This document shows positions 1 to 13,900 of a stretch of 64,000 nucleotides of DNA, in pieces. The notes below the pieces were generated by a model, which was given only the letters and a program-made list of their open reading frames with translations, searched no databases and was not told where the DNA came from. Location of the stretch: contig JAYJMM010000120.1 in assembly GCA_037349105.1 (NCBI GenBank), positions 2,749,001-2,813,000 on the forward strand, in the 5' to 3' direction. The stretch comes from Limnomonas spitsbergensis. Its lineage: Eukaryota > Chlorophyta > Chlorophyceae > Chlamydomonadales. A program made the translations under genes and the position numbers. Within the stretch, counting starts at the first letter, position 1, and every line of letters begins with the position of its first letter.

Positions 1-1760
1 CGGATCGCATCGTCCTGCGCTCGGTGGGCAAGGGGGCAACAAGATAGTGGTGAGCAAGGGGGCAACAAGATAGTGGTGAGCAAGGGGGCAAGACGATAGT
101 GGTGGGCAAGGGGGCAACACGATAGTGGTGGGCAGGGGGGCAACACGATAGTGGTGGGCAAGGGGGCAACACGATCGTGGTGGGCAAGGGGGCAACACGA
201 TAGTGGTGGGCAAGGGAGCAACACGATAGTGGTGGGCAGCGGGGGGGCATCGTCCTGTGCTCGGTTGGCAAGGGAGCAACAAGATAGTGGTGAGCAAGGG
301 GGCAACAAGATAGTGGTGGGCAGCAGTGCTGCATCGTCCTGCGCTCGGTGGGCAAGGGGCAACACGATAGTGGTGGGCAAGGGGGCAACACGATAGTGGT
401 GGGCAAGGGAGCAACACGATAGTGGTGGGCAGCGGGGGGGCATCGTCCTGTGCTCGGTGGGCAAGGGAGCAACAGGATAGTGGTGGGCAAGGGGGCAACA
501 AGATAGTGGTGGGCAGCAGTGCTGCATCGTCCTGCGCTCGGTGGGCAAGGGGGCAACACGATAGTGGTGGGCCAGGGGATAACACGATATTGGTGGGCAA
601 GGAAGAAACACGATAGTGGTGGGCAGCGGGGGGGCATTGCCCTGTGCTCGGTGGGCAAGGGAGCAACAAGATAGTGGTGGGCAAGGGAGCAACACGATAG
701 TGGTGGGCAGCGGGGGGCATCGTCCTGTGCTCGGTGGTCAAGGGGGCAACAAGATAGTGGTGGGCAGCGAGGGTGCATCGTCCTGCGCTCGGTGGGGAAG
801 GGGGCAACATGATAGTGGTGGGCAAGGGGGCAACACAATGGTGGTGGGCAAGGGAGCAACAAGATAGTGGTGGGCAGCGAGGGTGCATCGTCCTGCGCTC
901 GGTGCGGAAGGGGGCAACAAAATAGTGGTGGGCAAGGGAGCAACACGATAGTGGTGGGCAGCGGGGGGGCATCGTCCTGTGCTCGGTGGTTGAGGGGGCA
1001 ACAAAATAGTGGTGGGCAGCGAGGGTGCATCGACCTGCGCTCGGCGGGCAAGGGGGCAACAAGATAGTGGTGGGCAAGGGGGCAACAAGATAGTGGTGGG
1101 CATGGGGGCAACACGATAGTGGTGGGCAAGGGGGCAACAAGATAGTGGTGGGCAAGGTGGCAACAGCATAGTGGTGGGCAAGGGAGCAACACGATAGTGG
1201 TGGGCAAGGGGCAACAAGATAGTGGTGGGCAAGGGGGCAACAACATAGTGGTGGGCAAGGGAGCAACACGATAGTGGTGGGCAAGGGGCAACAAGATAGT
1301 GGTGGGCAAGGGGGCAACAAGATAGTGGTGGGCAAGGGGGCAACAACATAGTGGTGGGCAAGGGGGCAACAACATAGTGGTGGGCAAGGGGGCAACAAGA
1401 TAGTGGCGGGCAAGGGGCAACAAGAAAGTGGTGGGCAAGGGGGCAACAAGATAGTGGTGGGCAAGGGGGCAACAACATAGTGGTGGGCAAGGGAGCAACA
1501 CGATAGTGGTGGGCAAGGGGCAACAAGATAGTGGTGGGCAAGGGGCAACAACATAGTGGTGGGCAAGGGAGCAACAAGATAGTGGTGGGCAAGGGGGCAA
1601 CAACATAGGAGTGGGCAAGGGGGCAACAAGATAGTGGTGGGCAAGGGGGCAAGAACATAGTGGTGGGCAAGGGGGCAAGAACATAGTGGTGGGCAAGGGG
1701 GCAACAAAATAATCTTGGGCAAGGGGCAACAAGATGTTGGTGGGCAACAGTGTTGCATTG
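1..1760. repeat. G-rich minisatellite, unit about 25-26 bp
   Basis: A head-to-tail array of a roughly 25-26-bp unit (core GTGGTGGGCAAGGGGGCAAC) begins at the window edge and ends near 1,760. From about 1 to 1,070 it alternates with a longer variant containing GCATCGTCCTG and GCTCGGTGGGC, so a higher-order pattern is present. Long open frames on both strands here (for example minus 738-1,763) only reflect the repeat length and composition. It lies downstream of the last visible channel exon (ends 1,901), so it is probably intronic in that gene. Confidence 0.95.
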
Positions 1761-1900
1761 CACGGGCGCAAGAGAATGGCAAGAGGTGCTTACAGCCGTA
1801 CCATTGAAAGACGAAAGGGTTTAGGATTAAGGGGGGTTGAGGGCATGAACGGCGATCTAGCTCCCCGTCGTACCCTTTGCCCTCCTCCCCTCTATCTTGC

Positions 1901-4900
1901 CTGTGTGTTAAAGAAGATGGTGGCCAGGTCATTGTATCCCTCGCGGTGCTCGCAGCCAAAGTTGACAAAGTTCCCCGAGTGGGAGTTGTCCATTCGAGGA
2001 CAGTTGGCGGCATCATGCGGGCATGGCTGAGAGGGAGAGGGAGAGGAGGAGGGGGACAAGGGGGGCAAGAGGGTAGGGGTCCGGGTAAGGGTGCAGGATC
2101 AGGGGGGGAGGAGATATGGGCAGGGAGGGGTGTAGGATCAGTGAAAGCGGGTGTGTGTGGTGAGGACATGAACCTCATGTCTGGGTCATGAAATAGATGA
2201 GGCAGGTAGCCCCCCCACCCCCCCTTACAAGCATATTGACCCACCTGGTCGGCACCATGAGTAAAGGGGTGCCCCCCCCCTCCCCCGCAGCAACAGATTT
2301 AAGATTTGTGACAAGGGCATGGACTCGGTGACCAACTGACCACCCACCAGACAAGGCACTATGAGGGGCGGGTTGAATGGCTTGATACCCGACATAAATA
2401 AAAGTGTAGGGTTTAGGGTTAAAAGGTTTAGGGTTTAGGGTAGACATTAATAACTCTTACCTGACATGAATGTGCAGGCTCGCAGGCTGCCCCCCCCCCT
2501 TAAGATATCAAGTGCATGACCAACTACCTGACAACCTGGCACGGCACTATCAATGACAGGCCGCAGGACACGACACAAGTCAGCATCATCAGATTTAATA
2601 TTTCAATGCATTTATCGATGGGAGCATGCACAGTTGAACTCCCACCAGGCACATGTCTGCAGACTGCCCCCCCCCTGCCCCCCGCCCCCCAGGTGCAAAA
2701 GGGAACACCCACCTATGATTGAGGGTTGAGGGTTTAAACCCTAAACCCACCTGACGCGGCACAACGAGCGGCACGATAAACCATACTCTCCAACAGCACC
2801 ACAGTCCATGCTTAGGATAAGTAATGAGAGCGCAAACAGTGTGAACAACTACCTGGCAAGGCTCTGAAAGGAGCACCCTGAACACACGAGACTTGTCACA
2901 AGGAACCATTTGAACTCCCACTGAATGACCTGGCGCGCGCCTTTTAAGACTCCCCCCCCCGCCCCCGCCCCCCCCCATCTCGCAGCGTTAGCATCCACTT
3001 CATTCGGCATCATGTGGGGCAGTCTGAACCCGCCCCCTCACCAGCAGCATCTGCATCAGAATATATTGATCAGAGGTCGAACAGCTGTACCCCCCACACC
3101 TGACACGGCACGATGAGAGGCAGGCTGAACGACACGACACTTGTCAGCAGCGACACCACCAGCGCCTCTATCACCTTGCCCCGCTTGCCATACCTAACAT
3201 GGACAAGGAGGACGCAAGGGGGGGGGTGGGGAGGTGAATGTAGCCCCGCTTGCCACACTAAGCATGGGCCTATTGGACGCAAGGGAAATGGGATGGGGTT
3301 CAAAGTACATGCAGCCACCTAGCAGCAGGCACAATATTGGTGGCAATCACCCGCCTGCCTGCCGGCCAACCCGAATCAGGGTTTGGAACTGCCGAGATCA
3401 GGGTTTGGGTTCAAACCCGTGTTTGGTTCAGCCTCAGAGCGAGCAGAAAGGGGCAGAGAAGACAGGGGGGGGGGGGGGGGAGGCATGAGAGGTGCATGCA
3501 GCCACGTTGCCTTTGTCATCAAGCTGGTTGGGGCGAGCAGAGGGTCGAAGAAGGCAAGGGGCAAAGGGGCTTAAAATGTGCCTTTGCTTCATTGCCACAG
3601 GCAGAGAGTAGATCAGGGTCCCCAGTAGGGTCAGGATACAGGCTTGAGGAGTGGCAGCGTGAAAGGTGCATGCAACCACCTTGCAACTGACACCTCAATG
3701 GTCCTGCACTGGTCAGGTCAGGGCAAGCTGGAAAGGTAGGAGAGACAGGGGGCAGCATGCACAGGTTTGTACAATTACCTTGCAACTGACACCATAACGG
3801 TCAGGGCAAGTAGAAGGGGCAGATGAGACAGGGGGGGCATGCAGGTGTGTACAACCACCTTGCAACCGACACCCTGATGGTCAGGGCAAGCAGATGGGGT
3901 AGGAGAGACAGCGGGCAGCGCGAAAGGTGTGTGCAGCCACCTTGCAACCGACATCAGCACGGGTCGGAATGAGGGGACAAGGCAGAACATCGAGGCAAGG
4001 GGCAGCATGGACTGTGCCTTGACCCCCCTAGCAGCTGGAACCTCACTGGCTAGATCGAGCAGCGGGGCTGGAGGATAGGGTGGAGGAGGGGGGGGGGGGG
4101 GAGCAGACTCCCATTCTCTGTCCCCCCTTCCCCGTGCGCCCCCCTCCCTGGCTCCCCCCTCCCTGCTGTGCCTTCCAAATTAGGACGTCAAGTGTGTGAA
4201 ATTGCTATACGTACTGAGACCTTAATGCCTACCCCACCTCCCCTGCTCCCCTCCCTCCCTGCTGTACCTGGGCCACATGCTGGCCTTGCGCCACGACAAT
4301 GCTTACGATAAGAATAATAAAGCATACACGTATCCGCTAATATGTGTGAGATGTGTGAGATGTAATGCATCGGCATTTGTGAGATGTGTGATACGTCCCC
4401 CCTCGCCCGCCCCTCCTCCTCCCCGCTGTACCTGGGCCAAAGGCTGGCCTTGCGCCACGCCCCCAGCTTTGCGTTGAGCGTGATGAAGCTGGAGCCAAGC
4501 AGCCCACCCACCACACCCAAGAGCAGCACCGGCAGCAGCTCGTAGAACTCGTAATTCTCCTGAAGCAGGCAGGGTTAACAGGTTACAGGTTCAGAGCTAA
4601 GGAGTTAGGTTCAATAAGTGCGGAGTATGCAATAACAAAACAAAGGCAGCAGCTCATAGAACTCGTAACTCGCTTGAGACACGAACAGGGTCAACAGGTT
4701 ACAGGTCCAGAGTGAAGGGCTTTGGGGTTCATAGTTCAGGGTTCAAGCAAAAAAAAGGAATGGCAGCAGCTCGTAGAACTCGTGATTTTTCGAAGACAAG
4801 CATGCCAGGCCAGGGTTGTGATGCCTGGTAGAATTGAACTTCTTCGCCCCGTGACCCCTATGCTTGTTACTGCTCGCACCTGCCTCTCAAACATCCCTGC

Positions 4901-7900
4901 TGGGCACAGCTCACACCTGCCCCTCTGATACCTCAGGCTGCATTAGGTCACTGCACACACACACACCCTCTGATACCTCAGCCGGTTAGGAGTCTACTAC
5001 TGGTCACAGCTCACACCCTCTGATGTCTCAGCCGGCTTCTTTACGTCACAGCACACACACACACCCTCTGATATCTCAGCCGGTTAGGAGTCTACTATTG
5101 GGCACAGCTCACACCCTCTGATGTCTCAGTCGTCTACTACAGGGCACAGCTCACACCTCTGATGTCTCAGTCGTCTACTACAGGGCACAGCTCACACCTG
5201 CCCCTCTGATATCTCAAAGATGATGAAGCCGCCAGAGCCGAAGAAGCCGCAGCCGTTGTCCTTGCACGCCTTCATGAACAACCTCACTGTCACACTCACG
5301 ACTGCGGGAGGGGGGGGAGGCAGGCAGAGGATGAAGGGGGCGGAGGGTAAGGATTAAGGGGGGAGAGGGGGGGAAAAGGGTTTAAGAATCGGGGGGGGGG
5401 GGGGGGAGTGGGCAGGGGATGGAGGGGGGAGTAGGCGGGGGATGGGGGGAAAGGAGGGGTAAGGTGTGAATGGGGAGAGAGGGGTCAACAGGTTTGGGGG
5501 TCGAGGGATGGGGGGGAGCAGACAGGGGATATGGGAGTAGGGGGGAGAGGGGTAAGGGGAAAGATGGGGGGATAAGGGATTGGGGGGGGGAGGGGTAAGA
5601 AGTAAGGGGGGGGGGGGGGTACAGGGGATAGGGGATCAGGGGGGGGGGGTAGGGGATCAGGGGGGGGGTAATGGTCAGGGGATAAGTGGGGTAACAGGCA
5701 GGGGTTGTTAGGTAGTGGGAAGGGTACGGGGGGGCATGGAGCCATGGATATGAGGGGTCATGGGGTTAAGGGTCAGGGATGGGGGGGGCACAAAGGGGTT
5801 AAGGGATTCATGGGAGGGGTAAGGTTGCGGGGTGGGGGGGATGTAGGGTCAGGGGCAGGGTGGGTGGGGGGGGGGGCATAGGGTCAGGGGATGTGGAAGT
5901 GGGGGCAAAGGAGTTTAAGTGCAGGGGCAAGAGATGTGGGGTATGGGCAAGGGATCGAGTGCAGGAGGTTAGAGGGTCTGGAAGTACGGCATAGGGGAGT
6001 GTAGGTCCAGGGATCAGAAGATCTGGGGTATGGGCAGGGGATCGAGTGCAGGAGGTTAGAGGGTCTGGGGGTACGGCATAGGGGAGTGTAGGTCCAGGGA
6101 TCAGAAGATCTGGGGTATGGGCAGGGGATCGAGTGCAGGAGGTTAGAGGGTCTGGAAGTACGGCATAGGGGAGTGTAGGTCCAGGGATCAGAAGATCTGG
6201 GGTATGGGCAGGGGATCGAGTGCAGGAGGTTAGAGGGTCTGGAAGTACGGCATAGGGGAGTGTAGGTCCAGGGATCAGAAGATCTGGGGTATGGGCAGGG
6301 GATCGAGTGCAGGAGGTTAGAGGGTCTGGGGGTACGGCATAGGGGAGTGTAGGTCCAGGGATCAGAAGATCTGGGGTATGGGCAGAGGATCGAGTGCAGG
6401 AGGTTAGAGGGTCTGGAAGTACGGCATAGGGGAGTGTAGGTCCAGGGATCAGAAGATCTGGGGTATGGGCAGGGGATCGAGTGCAGGAGGTTAGAGGGTC
6501 TGGGGGTACGGCATAGGGGAGTGTAGGTCCAGGGATCAGAAGATCTGGGGTATGGGCAGGAGATCAGGTTTGGGTCGCTTGGAGGTCTGGGGGTACGGCA
6601 ATTTGGGAGTGTAGGTCCAGGGATCAGAAGGTCTGGGGTATGGGCAGGGGATCAGGTGTGGGTCGGTTGGAGGGTCAGGGGGTATGAGAGTACAGGGGGA
6701 TTAGGGATAATGGGATAGGTGGGGACAGGGGTGAGGCTAGGATGTAGGACGTGAAGGGATAAGGCTGTCCAGCGTATAAGGGTACCCAGCTGCACTGCTA
6801 AGAGGGCTGTGGAGGAGACGGTAGGCCGCAGTATAGCCGTTAGGGATGACGCTGGCCGCTGGGTGTCTGTTTTAGGGAGAAATAAGTAATTAACCATGCT
6901 GGCTGTCTTTGAGGCTGTGTTCATGATTGCGTTATTGACGGTGATCACTGCAGTGTTGTTGACTGTGTTCACAGCTATATTCACGGCTGTGTTCGCGGCT
7001 ACATTCACAGCTGTGTTCACGGCTGCCTTCAAGGCTGTGTTCTTGGCGGTGGGAGGGAGTGCGGTGCAGCAGGCCCTGCTGCCTGAGCCACTGGCTGTAG
7101 GCTGGTCAAGGTTAGGTCCCAGTTGGCGCAGCCGTGGCCGTCTGGGTGCCCCCTAAAGGCGCTCTGGTGTCTGTTGGAAAACATGCTGTAGTGCAATTGT
7201 ATTGCAGTCCAGAGGCACTTGAATAGGGAAACCTGTGCCTGAGACTGACCTGGCAAACCCCTGACCAAAACAAAAACTGCAGTACAGAAAAACATGAACC
7301 AGGACTGCTGTACAACTGACCTGCAGTACAGAAGAACATGAACCAGCACTGCCGTACAACTAACCTGCAGCACCGAAGAACGTGAACTAGCCGGCGAATG
7401 CAGGCTACGCCCATTTTTTTGTTACTGACCCTGGCTGTAGTAGGTGCGGTGTATGTGGCATTGTGGCTGTTGGCCTGAGGGCTAACGCTCGCACCCTTCA
7501 ATATAACGGCCGTCAATCAACGGGCGTGTTGTTCACCAGCGATTTTTATGTCGGCAAACCCTGCTTTCGCCAAACCCCCTGCGCCAGACCCCGTAAACCC
7601 CCTCCATACGGTGAGGCAAATGCTTAACTGACGACGTTCGTAACCAACACTGCTGTACAACTGACCTGCAGTACAGAAGAACATGAACCAGCACTGCTGT
7701 ACAACTGACCTGCAGTACAGAAGAACATGAACCAGAGCTGCTGGTGCTTCCATCGTGACGTCAGCTCCTCGAAAACAAACAGCACGCCGCCAACCTGGTC
7801 AGTGCAAGAGACAAGGCGAGCCAGATATCGGTTTTGTTTAGGGTGATTCAGCTACTATTCAGCTACATCACAGTGCACCACGGAGGGGCCTGGTGCAGCC

Positions 7901-10900
7901 AGCTTGGGTGCTTGGGCCACGTCCCTTGGGCCAGTCCAGGCTTGGTCACCATCCAAACAGTCGTGGCACCACCCAAGAGCCCCCTATCATTGATCAGAGA
8001 CGCCCTACAAATGAAAAAGGACAACTTTTTGCTTCTTTGTGTCAGTAATTCAATTCAATATGCCACGTTTTTTGTAACCGAAGGGTGGCCTCGTCAGAGT
8101 GCCGTACAGGAGATCTACAGAGCATCCTCTGAGATCTTATGAGATCAACAGATGTCTATCGAGATCAACAGGGAACAGCAGAACATTGTCAAAGTGCCGT
8201 ACGGGAGATCTACGGGGCATCCTCTGAGATCGTGTGAGATCAACATAGATCTACCAAAACAGAAATCAGCAGAAATCAAAAGAGAACAGCAGAGCATTTT
8301 CAGAGGACGGTTGTCAAGATCAACAGAGTAGCACCACGCCAGGCCGTGCCAGAGAGCCACGGGGCATCGTCCAACATGAACAGAGATCAAGATAAAGACG
8401 TGCCGAACATGAGCACATGGACACATGAGCACAAGATAAAAACGTACCGGAGATCTAAATGCAGCCGCCACCCCTGCAGCTGCCCCACAGGCCACCATGT
8501 CCATGCGGTCTCGGTCATTCCAAAGGCTCCGAAACCAGGGCAGACGGCGCTTCCCGGAGCCACCCTGCGCGCATTTATATCCAAGCATTAGAGGAGCTGT
8601 GCGCATGGATATTCGGGCAGGCATGAGAGGTGTGGTGGCAGAAGCTTGGCTGGGGCAGGAGGGGTCGAGGGGGGAGACGGAGGCAGGGTTTGAAGCCCCG
8701 CTCAGGCCCCTGTGGTGGCCCAAGCGATCGCGGGTCCAGTGAATCGCAGTGTATGACCCCCTTGGTAGGCGTTACCTTTCATACCCGGCAGACAAAAGCG
8801 GCAACAGGCTGTATGTTCAGGGTTGGGGGCTTTCAGCTTTTGTCTTTTGGTAGGCCCTGCCAGCTCGCACGTACCTGAGGAGGGCTTAAGGGTGTAGGGT
8901 TTAGCAAGGCCTTGACCCTGAAACCTCGCACCTAGCTGAGGATATTAGCAATGCCGTCCTCAGTGTGCATGCAAGGTGATACGTATCTGGGGGGGGCGGT
9001 AGAGTTTAGGGTTTGTACCCCACCTGGCTGAGGATGGCTGCGATGCCTGCGCCTGCGTGTACGAAGGGTCCCTCCTTCCCGATAGCCAGGCCACCGGCAA
9101 CCGTGCCCACTGCGCCTAGTAGCTTGGCCACCAGCGTCTTGAAGTGGAAGATACCCGGGACGTCCACTCCATTCAGGAAGGCCTGACAGGAGGGAGGGGG
9201 GGAGGGGGAGATGAGATCATGGCATCAGATGTAGAGGTGTGATTAAGTGGAAGATACCCGGGACGTCCAATCCATTCAGGAAGGCCTGGCAGGAGGGAGG
9301 GGGGGAGGGGGAGATGAGATCATGGCATCAGATGTAGAGGTGTGATGAAGTGGAAGATACCCGGGACGTCCAATCCATTCAGGAAGGCCTGGCAGGAGGG
9401 AGGGAGGGAGGGGGAGATGAGATCATGGCATCAGATGTAGAGGTGTGATTAAGTGGAAGATACCCGGGACGTCCACTCCATTCAGGAAGGCCTGGCAGGA
9501 GGGAGGGAGGGAGGGGGAGATGAGATCATGGCATCAGATGTAGAGGTGTGATGAAGTGGCAGATACCCGAGACATCCAATCCATTCAGAAAAAGGCTTTG
9601 TACTTACGCATGAATGAGATGTGCCGTTCACACACACAAACGCAGGCACCTGACCTTGACTTCGCTGATGCCCGACCCAGCAGCTGCTGGCCCGAAGTAC
9701 ACAGTGAGCAGCACCGCAGCCAGCACCAGAGAGCCGTTGATCAACACGTACAGGACGAAGGAGGCCATGTACCTGAGGGGGCACGGGAGAGGGGCAGAGA
9801 GGGATCAGAGTGAAGGGTTTAGGGTGAAGGGTTTGGGGTGAAGGGGTAAGGGTTGAGGGTGAAGAGTGAGGGTCAACCCGTAACGAGGCCATATGCCTGA
9901 GGGGGCACGGCAAAAAGGGATCAGGGTGAAGGGTGAAGGGTTTAGGATGCAGGGTTAAAGGGTTGTTGGTTCAGGGTGAAGGGTGTACTCCAAATTAGGC
10001 AAGATGTCAGAGGGGGCAAGGACAGCGGGAGGCAGAATTAAGGGGCTTCAGGACTGCAAAAGGGGTTAACATGTCACAACCATGTGCCCTCATGGCTCGA
10101 TTAAGGAGGCCACTCGTTTGGCTGTAGCACTGGGTTGGCTACCAGGCATCTAGACTTAAGCAGGCCGCCCGCGCCTCCCTCGGCTCTCAACATATTCTTG
10201 GTGGTGGTGACTACTGCCCATGGCTACTTTCGTGCGCATGACACCAACCTTCACGTAACGCAGGCCCGTGAGGAGCCTGATCCCTGCCCTTAACCTGACC
10301 TTCACCCCCCCCTTTATCAGCTTCAAACCTGCCCTGGGACCCTGCCCTGGACCTGCCCTGGGACCCTGCTCTGAACCTGCCCTGGACCTGTCTGCCTGAC
10401 TGCCACCCTCCCCCCCTCCCATCCTCCCCCCCTGTCGCTGTGGCAGGTGCTGACACCCAGCCTGCCCTGGAACCGCCCTGGGACCCTGCCCTGGAACCCT
10501 GCACTGGACCTGCCTGACTGGCTGCCACCCTCCCTCAGTCCCTCCATCCCATCCTCCCCCCCTGTCGCTTTCGCAGGTGCTGTGACTGAGCCTGCCCTGG
10601 GACCCTGCCCTGGACCTTCCCTGGACCTGCCAGCCTGACTGCCCCCCTCCTCCCCTCCCCTCCTCCCCCCTGTCGCTGCGGCAGGTGCTTTAACTGAGCC
10701 TGCCCTGGGACCCTGCCCTGAACATGCCCTGGACCTGCCAGCCTGACTGCCCCCCTCCCCTCCGCCCCTCCTCCCTCCTTGCCGCTGTCGCAGGTGCTGT
10801 GATTGAACCTGCCCTGGGACCCTGCCCTGAACCTGCCCTGAGTGCTCCATGACAGTCAGCGTGGCCCAGAACTTGAATCCAGCAATGTTCTCCACGCTGA

Positions 10901-13900
10901 TATTCACCGCGAATGCAGCAGCAGCAGTCACAGCGCCTGCAGCAGAGACAGGGGGGGAGGATGGGAGGGTGACAGGCTGGCAGGCAGGCAGGCAGGCTGG
11001 CAGGCAGACAAACAGGTAGGCAGGCAGACAGACAGGCAGGCAGACAGGCAGGAAGGCTTCGCAGTCAAAGCTGGGCAACACTCTCAGCACAGAACACGCA
11101 GCAGCATAACAACAGACCTGGGGAGGGGCCTGACAGGAAACATGCCCCCCACAGGGTAGCCCACTGCCCCCACGGGGTGGCTCCACAGGATCTTGATTTG
11201 ACTGAGAGACTTCAGTGATGAGCAGGGATCGGCATATAATATTATATGCAAAATAGTATAAGTATATAACATTATATCCCTACTGATGAGTGGCCACAGG
11301 CTTGGAGACTGGAACACCAAGGAAGTCCATGAAGCTTGTGGGCTGTAATCATTTGTATTTTGAGCGCACAGCAGCCACGCTACAGGAGCGTTAGGGGACC
11401 TACAGCAGGGCGTGCTTGGTGCAGAATGCCATGTTGCTTGGGCCAGCGGCCGTAGGCCGGTCATGGTTTAGGGTTTGGGGTTTAGGGTTAAGGGAACCTA
11501 CAGCAGGGCGTGCTTGGAACAGAAAGCAATGTCGATTGAGCCAGCGGCCGTGGGCCGGTCATGGTTTGGGGTTTAGGGTTAAGGGAACCTACAGCAGGGT
11601 GTGCTTGGTGCAGAAAGCCATGTCGATTGAGCCAGCGGCCGTTGGCCGGTCATGGTTTGGGGTTTAGGGTTAAGGGAACCTACAGCAGGGCGTGCTTGGT
11701 GCAGAAAGCCATGTCGATTGAGCCAGCGGCCGTAGGCCGGTCATGGTTTAGGGTTTGGGGTTTAGAGATTGGAACCTACAGCAGGGCGTGCTTGGTACAG
11801 AAAGCAATGTCGATTGAGCCAACGGCCGTAGGCCGGTCATGGTTTAGGGTTAAAGGTTAGGGGAACCTACAGCAGGGCGTGCTTGGTGCAGAAAGCCATG
11901 TCGATTGAGCCAGCGGCCGTTGGCCGGTCATGGTTTGGGGTTTAGGGTTAAGGGAACCTACAGCAGGGCGTGCTTGGTGCAGAAAGCCATGTCGATTGAG
12001 CCAGCGGCCGTTGGCCGGTCATGGTTTAGGGATAAGGGTTTAGGGGACCTACAGCAGGGCGTGCTTGGTGCAGAAAGCCATGTCGATTGAGCCAGCGGCC
12101 GTAGGCCGGTCATGGTTTAGGGTTTGGGGTTTAGAGATTGGAACCTACAGCAGGGCGTGCTTGGTACAGAAAGCAATGTCGATTGAGCCAACGGCCGTAG
12201 GCCGGTCATGGTTTAGGGTTAAAGGTTAGGGGAACCTACAGCAGGGCGTGCTTGGTGCAGAAAGCCATGTCGATTGAGCCAGCGGCCGTTGGCCGGTCAT
12301 GGTTTGGGGTTTAGGGTTAAGGGAACCTACAGCAGGGCGTGCTTGGTGCAGAAAGCCATGTCGATTGAGCCAGCGGCCGTTGGCCGGTCATGGTTTAGGG
12401 ATAAGGGTTTAGGGGACCTACAGCAGGGCGTGCTTGGTGCAGAAAGCCATGTCGATTGAGCCAGCGGCCGTAGGCCGGTCATGGTTTAGGGTTTGGGGTT
12501 TAGAGATTGGAACCTACAGCAGGGCGTGCTTGGTACAGAAAGCAATGTCGATTGAGCCAACGGCCGTAGGCCGGTCATGGTTTAGGGTTAAAGGTTAGGG
12601 GAACCTACAGCAGGGCGTGCTTGGTGCAGAAAGCCATGTCGATTGAGCCAGCGGCCGTAGGCCGGTCATGGTTTGGGGTTTAGGGTTAAGGGAACCTACA
12701 GCAGGGCGTGCTTGGTGCAGAAAGCCATGTCGATTGAGCCAGCGGCCGTTGGCCGGTCATGGTTTAGGGATAAGGGTTTAGGGGACCTACAGCAGGGCGT
12801 GCTTGGTGCAGAAAGCCATGTCGATTGAGCCAGCGGCCGTAGGCCGGTCATGGTTTAGGGTTTGGGGTTTAGAGATTGGAACCTACAGCAGGGCGTGCTT
12901 GGTACAGAAAGCAATGTCGATTGAGCCAACGGCCGTAGGCCGGTCATGGTTTAGGGTTAAAGGTTAGGGGAACCTACAGCAGGGCGTGCTTGGTGCAGAA
13001 AGCCATGTCGATTGAGCCAGCGGCCGTTGGCCGGTCATGGTTTGGGGTTTAGGGTTAAGGGAACCTACAGCAGGGCGTGCTTGGTGCAGAAAGCCATGTC
13101 GATTGAGCCAGCGGCCGTTGGCCGGTCATGGTTTAGGGATAAGGGTTTAGGGGACCTACAGCAGGGCGTGCTTGGTGCAGAAAGCCATGTCGATTGAGCC
13201 AGCGGCCGTAGGCCGGTCATGGTTTAGGGTTTGGGGTTTAGAGATTGGAACCTACAGCAGGGCGTGCTTGGTACAGAAAGCAATGTCGATTGAGCCAACG
13301 GCCGTAGGCCGGTCATGGTTTAGGGTTAAAGGTTAGGGGAACCTACAGCAGGGCGTGCTTGGTGCAGAAAGCCATGTCGATTGAGCCAGCGGCCGTTGGC
13401 CGGTCATGGTTTGGGGTTTAGGGTTAAGGGAACCTACAGCAGGGTGTGCTTGGTGCAGAAAGCCATGTCGATTGAGCCAGCGGCCGTTGGCCGGTCATGG
13501 TTTAGGGATAAGGGTTTAGGGGACCTACAGCAGGGCGTGCTTGGTGCAGAAAGCCATGTCGATTGAGCCAGCGGCCGTAGGCCGGTCATGGTTTAGGGTT
13601 TGGGGTTTAGAGATTGGAACCTACAGCAGGGCGTGCTTGGTACAGAAAGCAATGTCGATTGAGCCAACGGCCGTAGGCCGGTCATGGTTTAGGGTTAAAG
13701 GTTAGGGGAACCTACAGCAGGGCGTGCTTGGTGCAGAAAGCCATGTCGATTGAGCCAGCGGCCGTTGGCCGGTCATGGTTTGGGGTTTAGGGTTAAGGGA
13801 ACCTACAGCAGGGCGTGCTTGGTGCAGAAAGCCATGTCGATTGAGCCAGCGGCCGTTGGCCGGTCATGGTTTAGGGATAAGGGTTTAGGGGACCTACAGC

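Noticed and set aside
738..1763. 341-codon minus-strand open frame with LPTTMLLPPCPP repeats
   Set aside because: It is the translation of the minisatellite; unit length and composition keep it open. There is no domain and no codon-level constraint.
10211..11186. 287-codon minus-strand frame rich in Gly, Gln, Arg and Ala
   Set aside because: It covers channel exon 2 in frame for a short stretch, but the rest is tandem-repeat intron and a microsatellite; not a separate gene.
11460..11600. Telomere (TTTAGGG runs)
   Set aside because: Units are interspersed singly or in pairs within satellite monomers, with no long terminal array; degenerate interstitial sequence.
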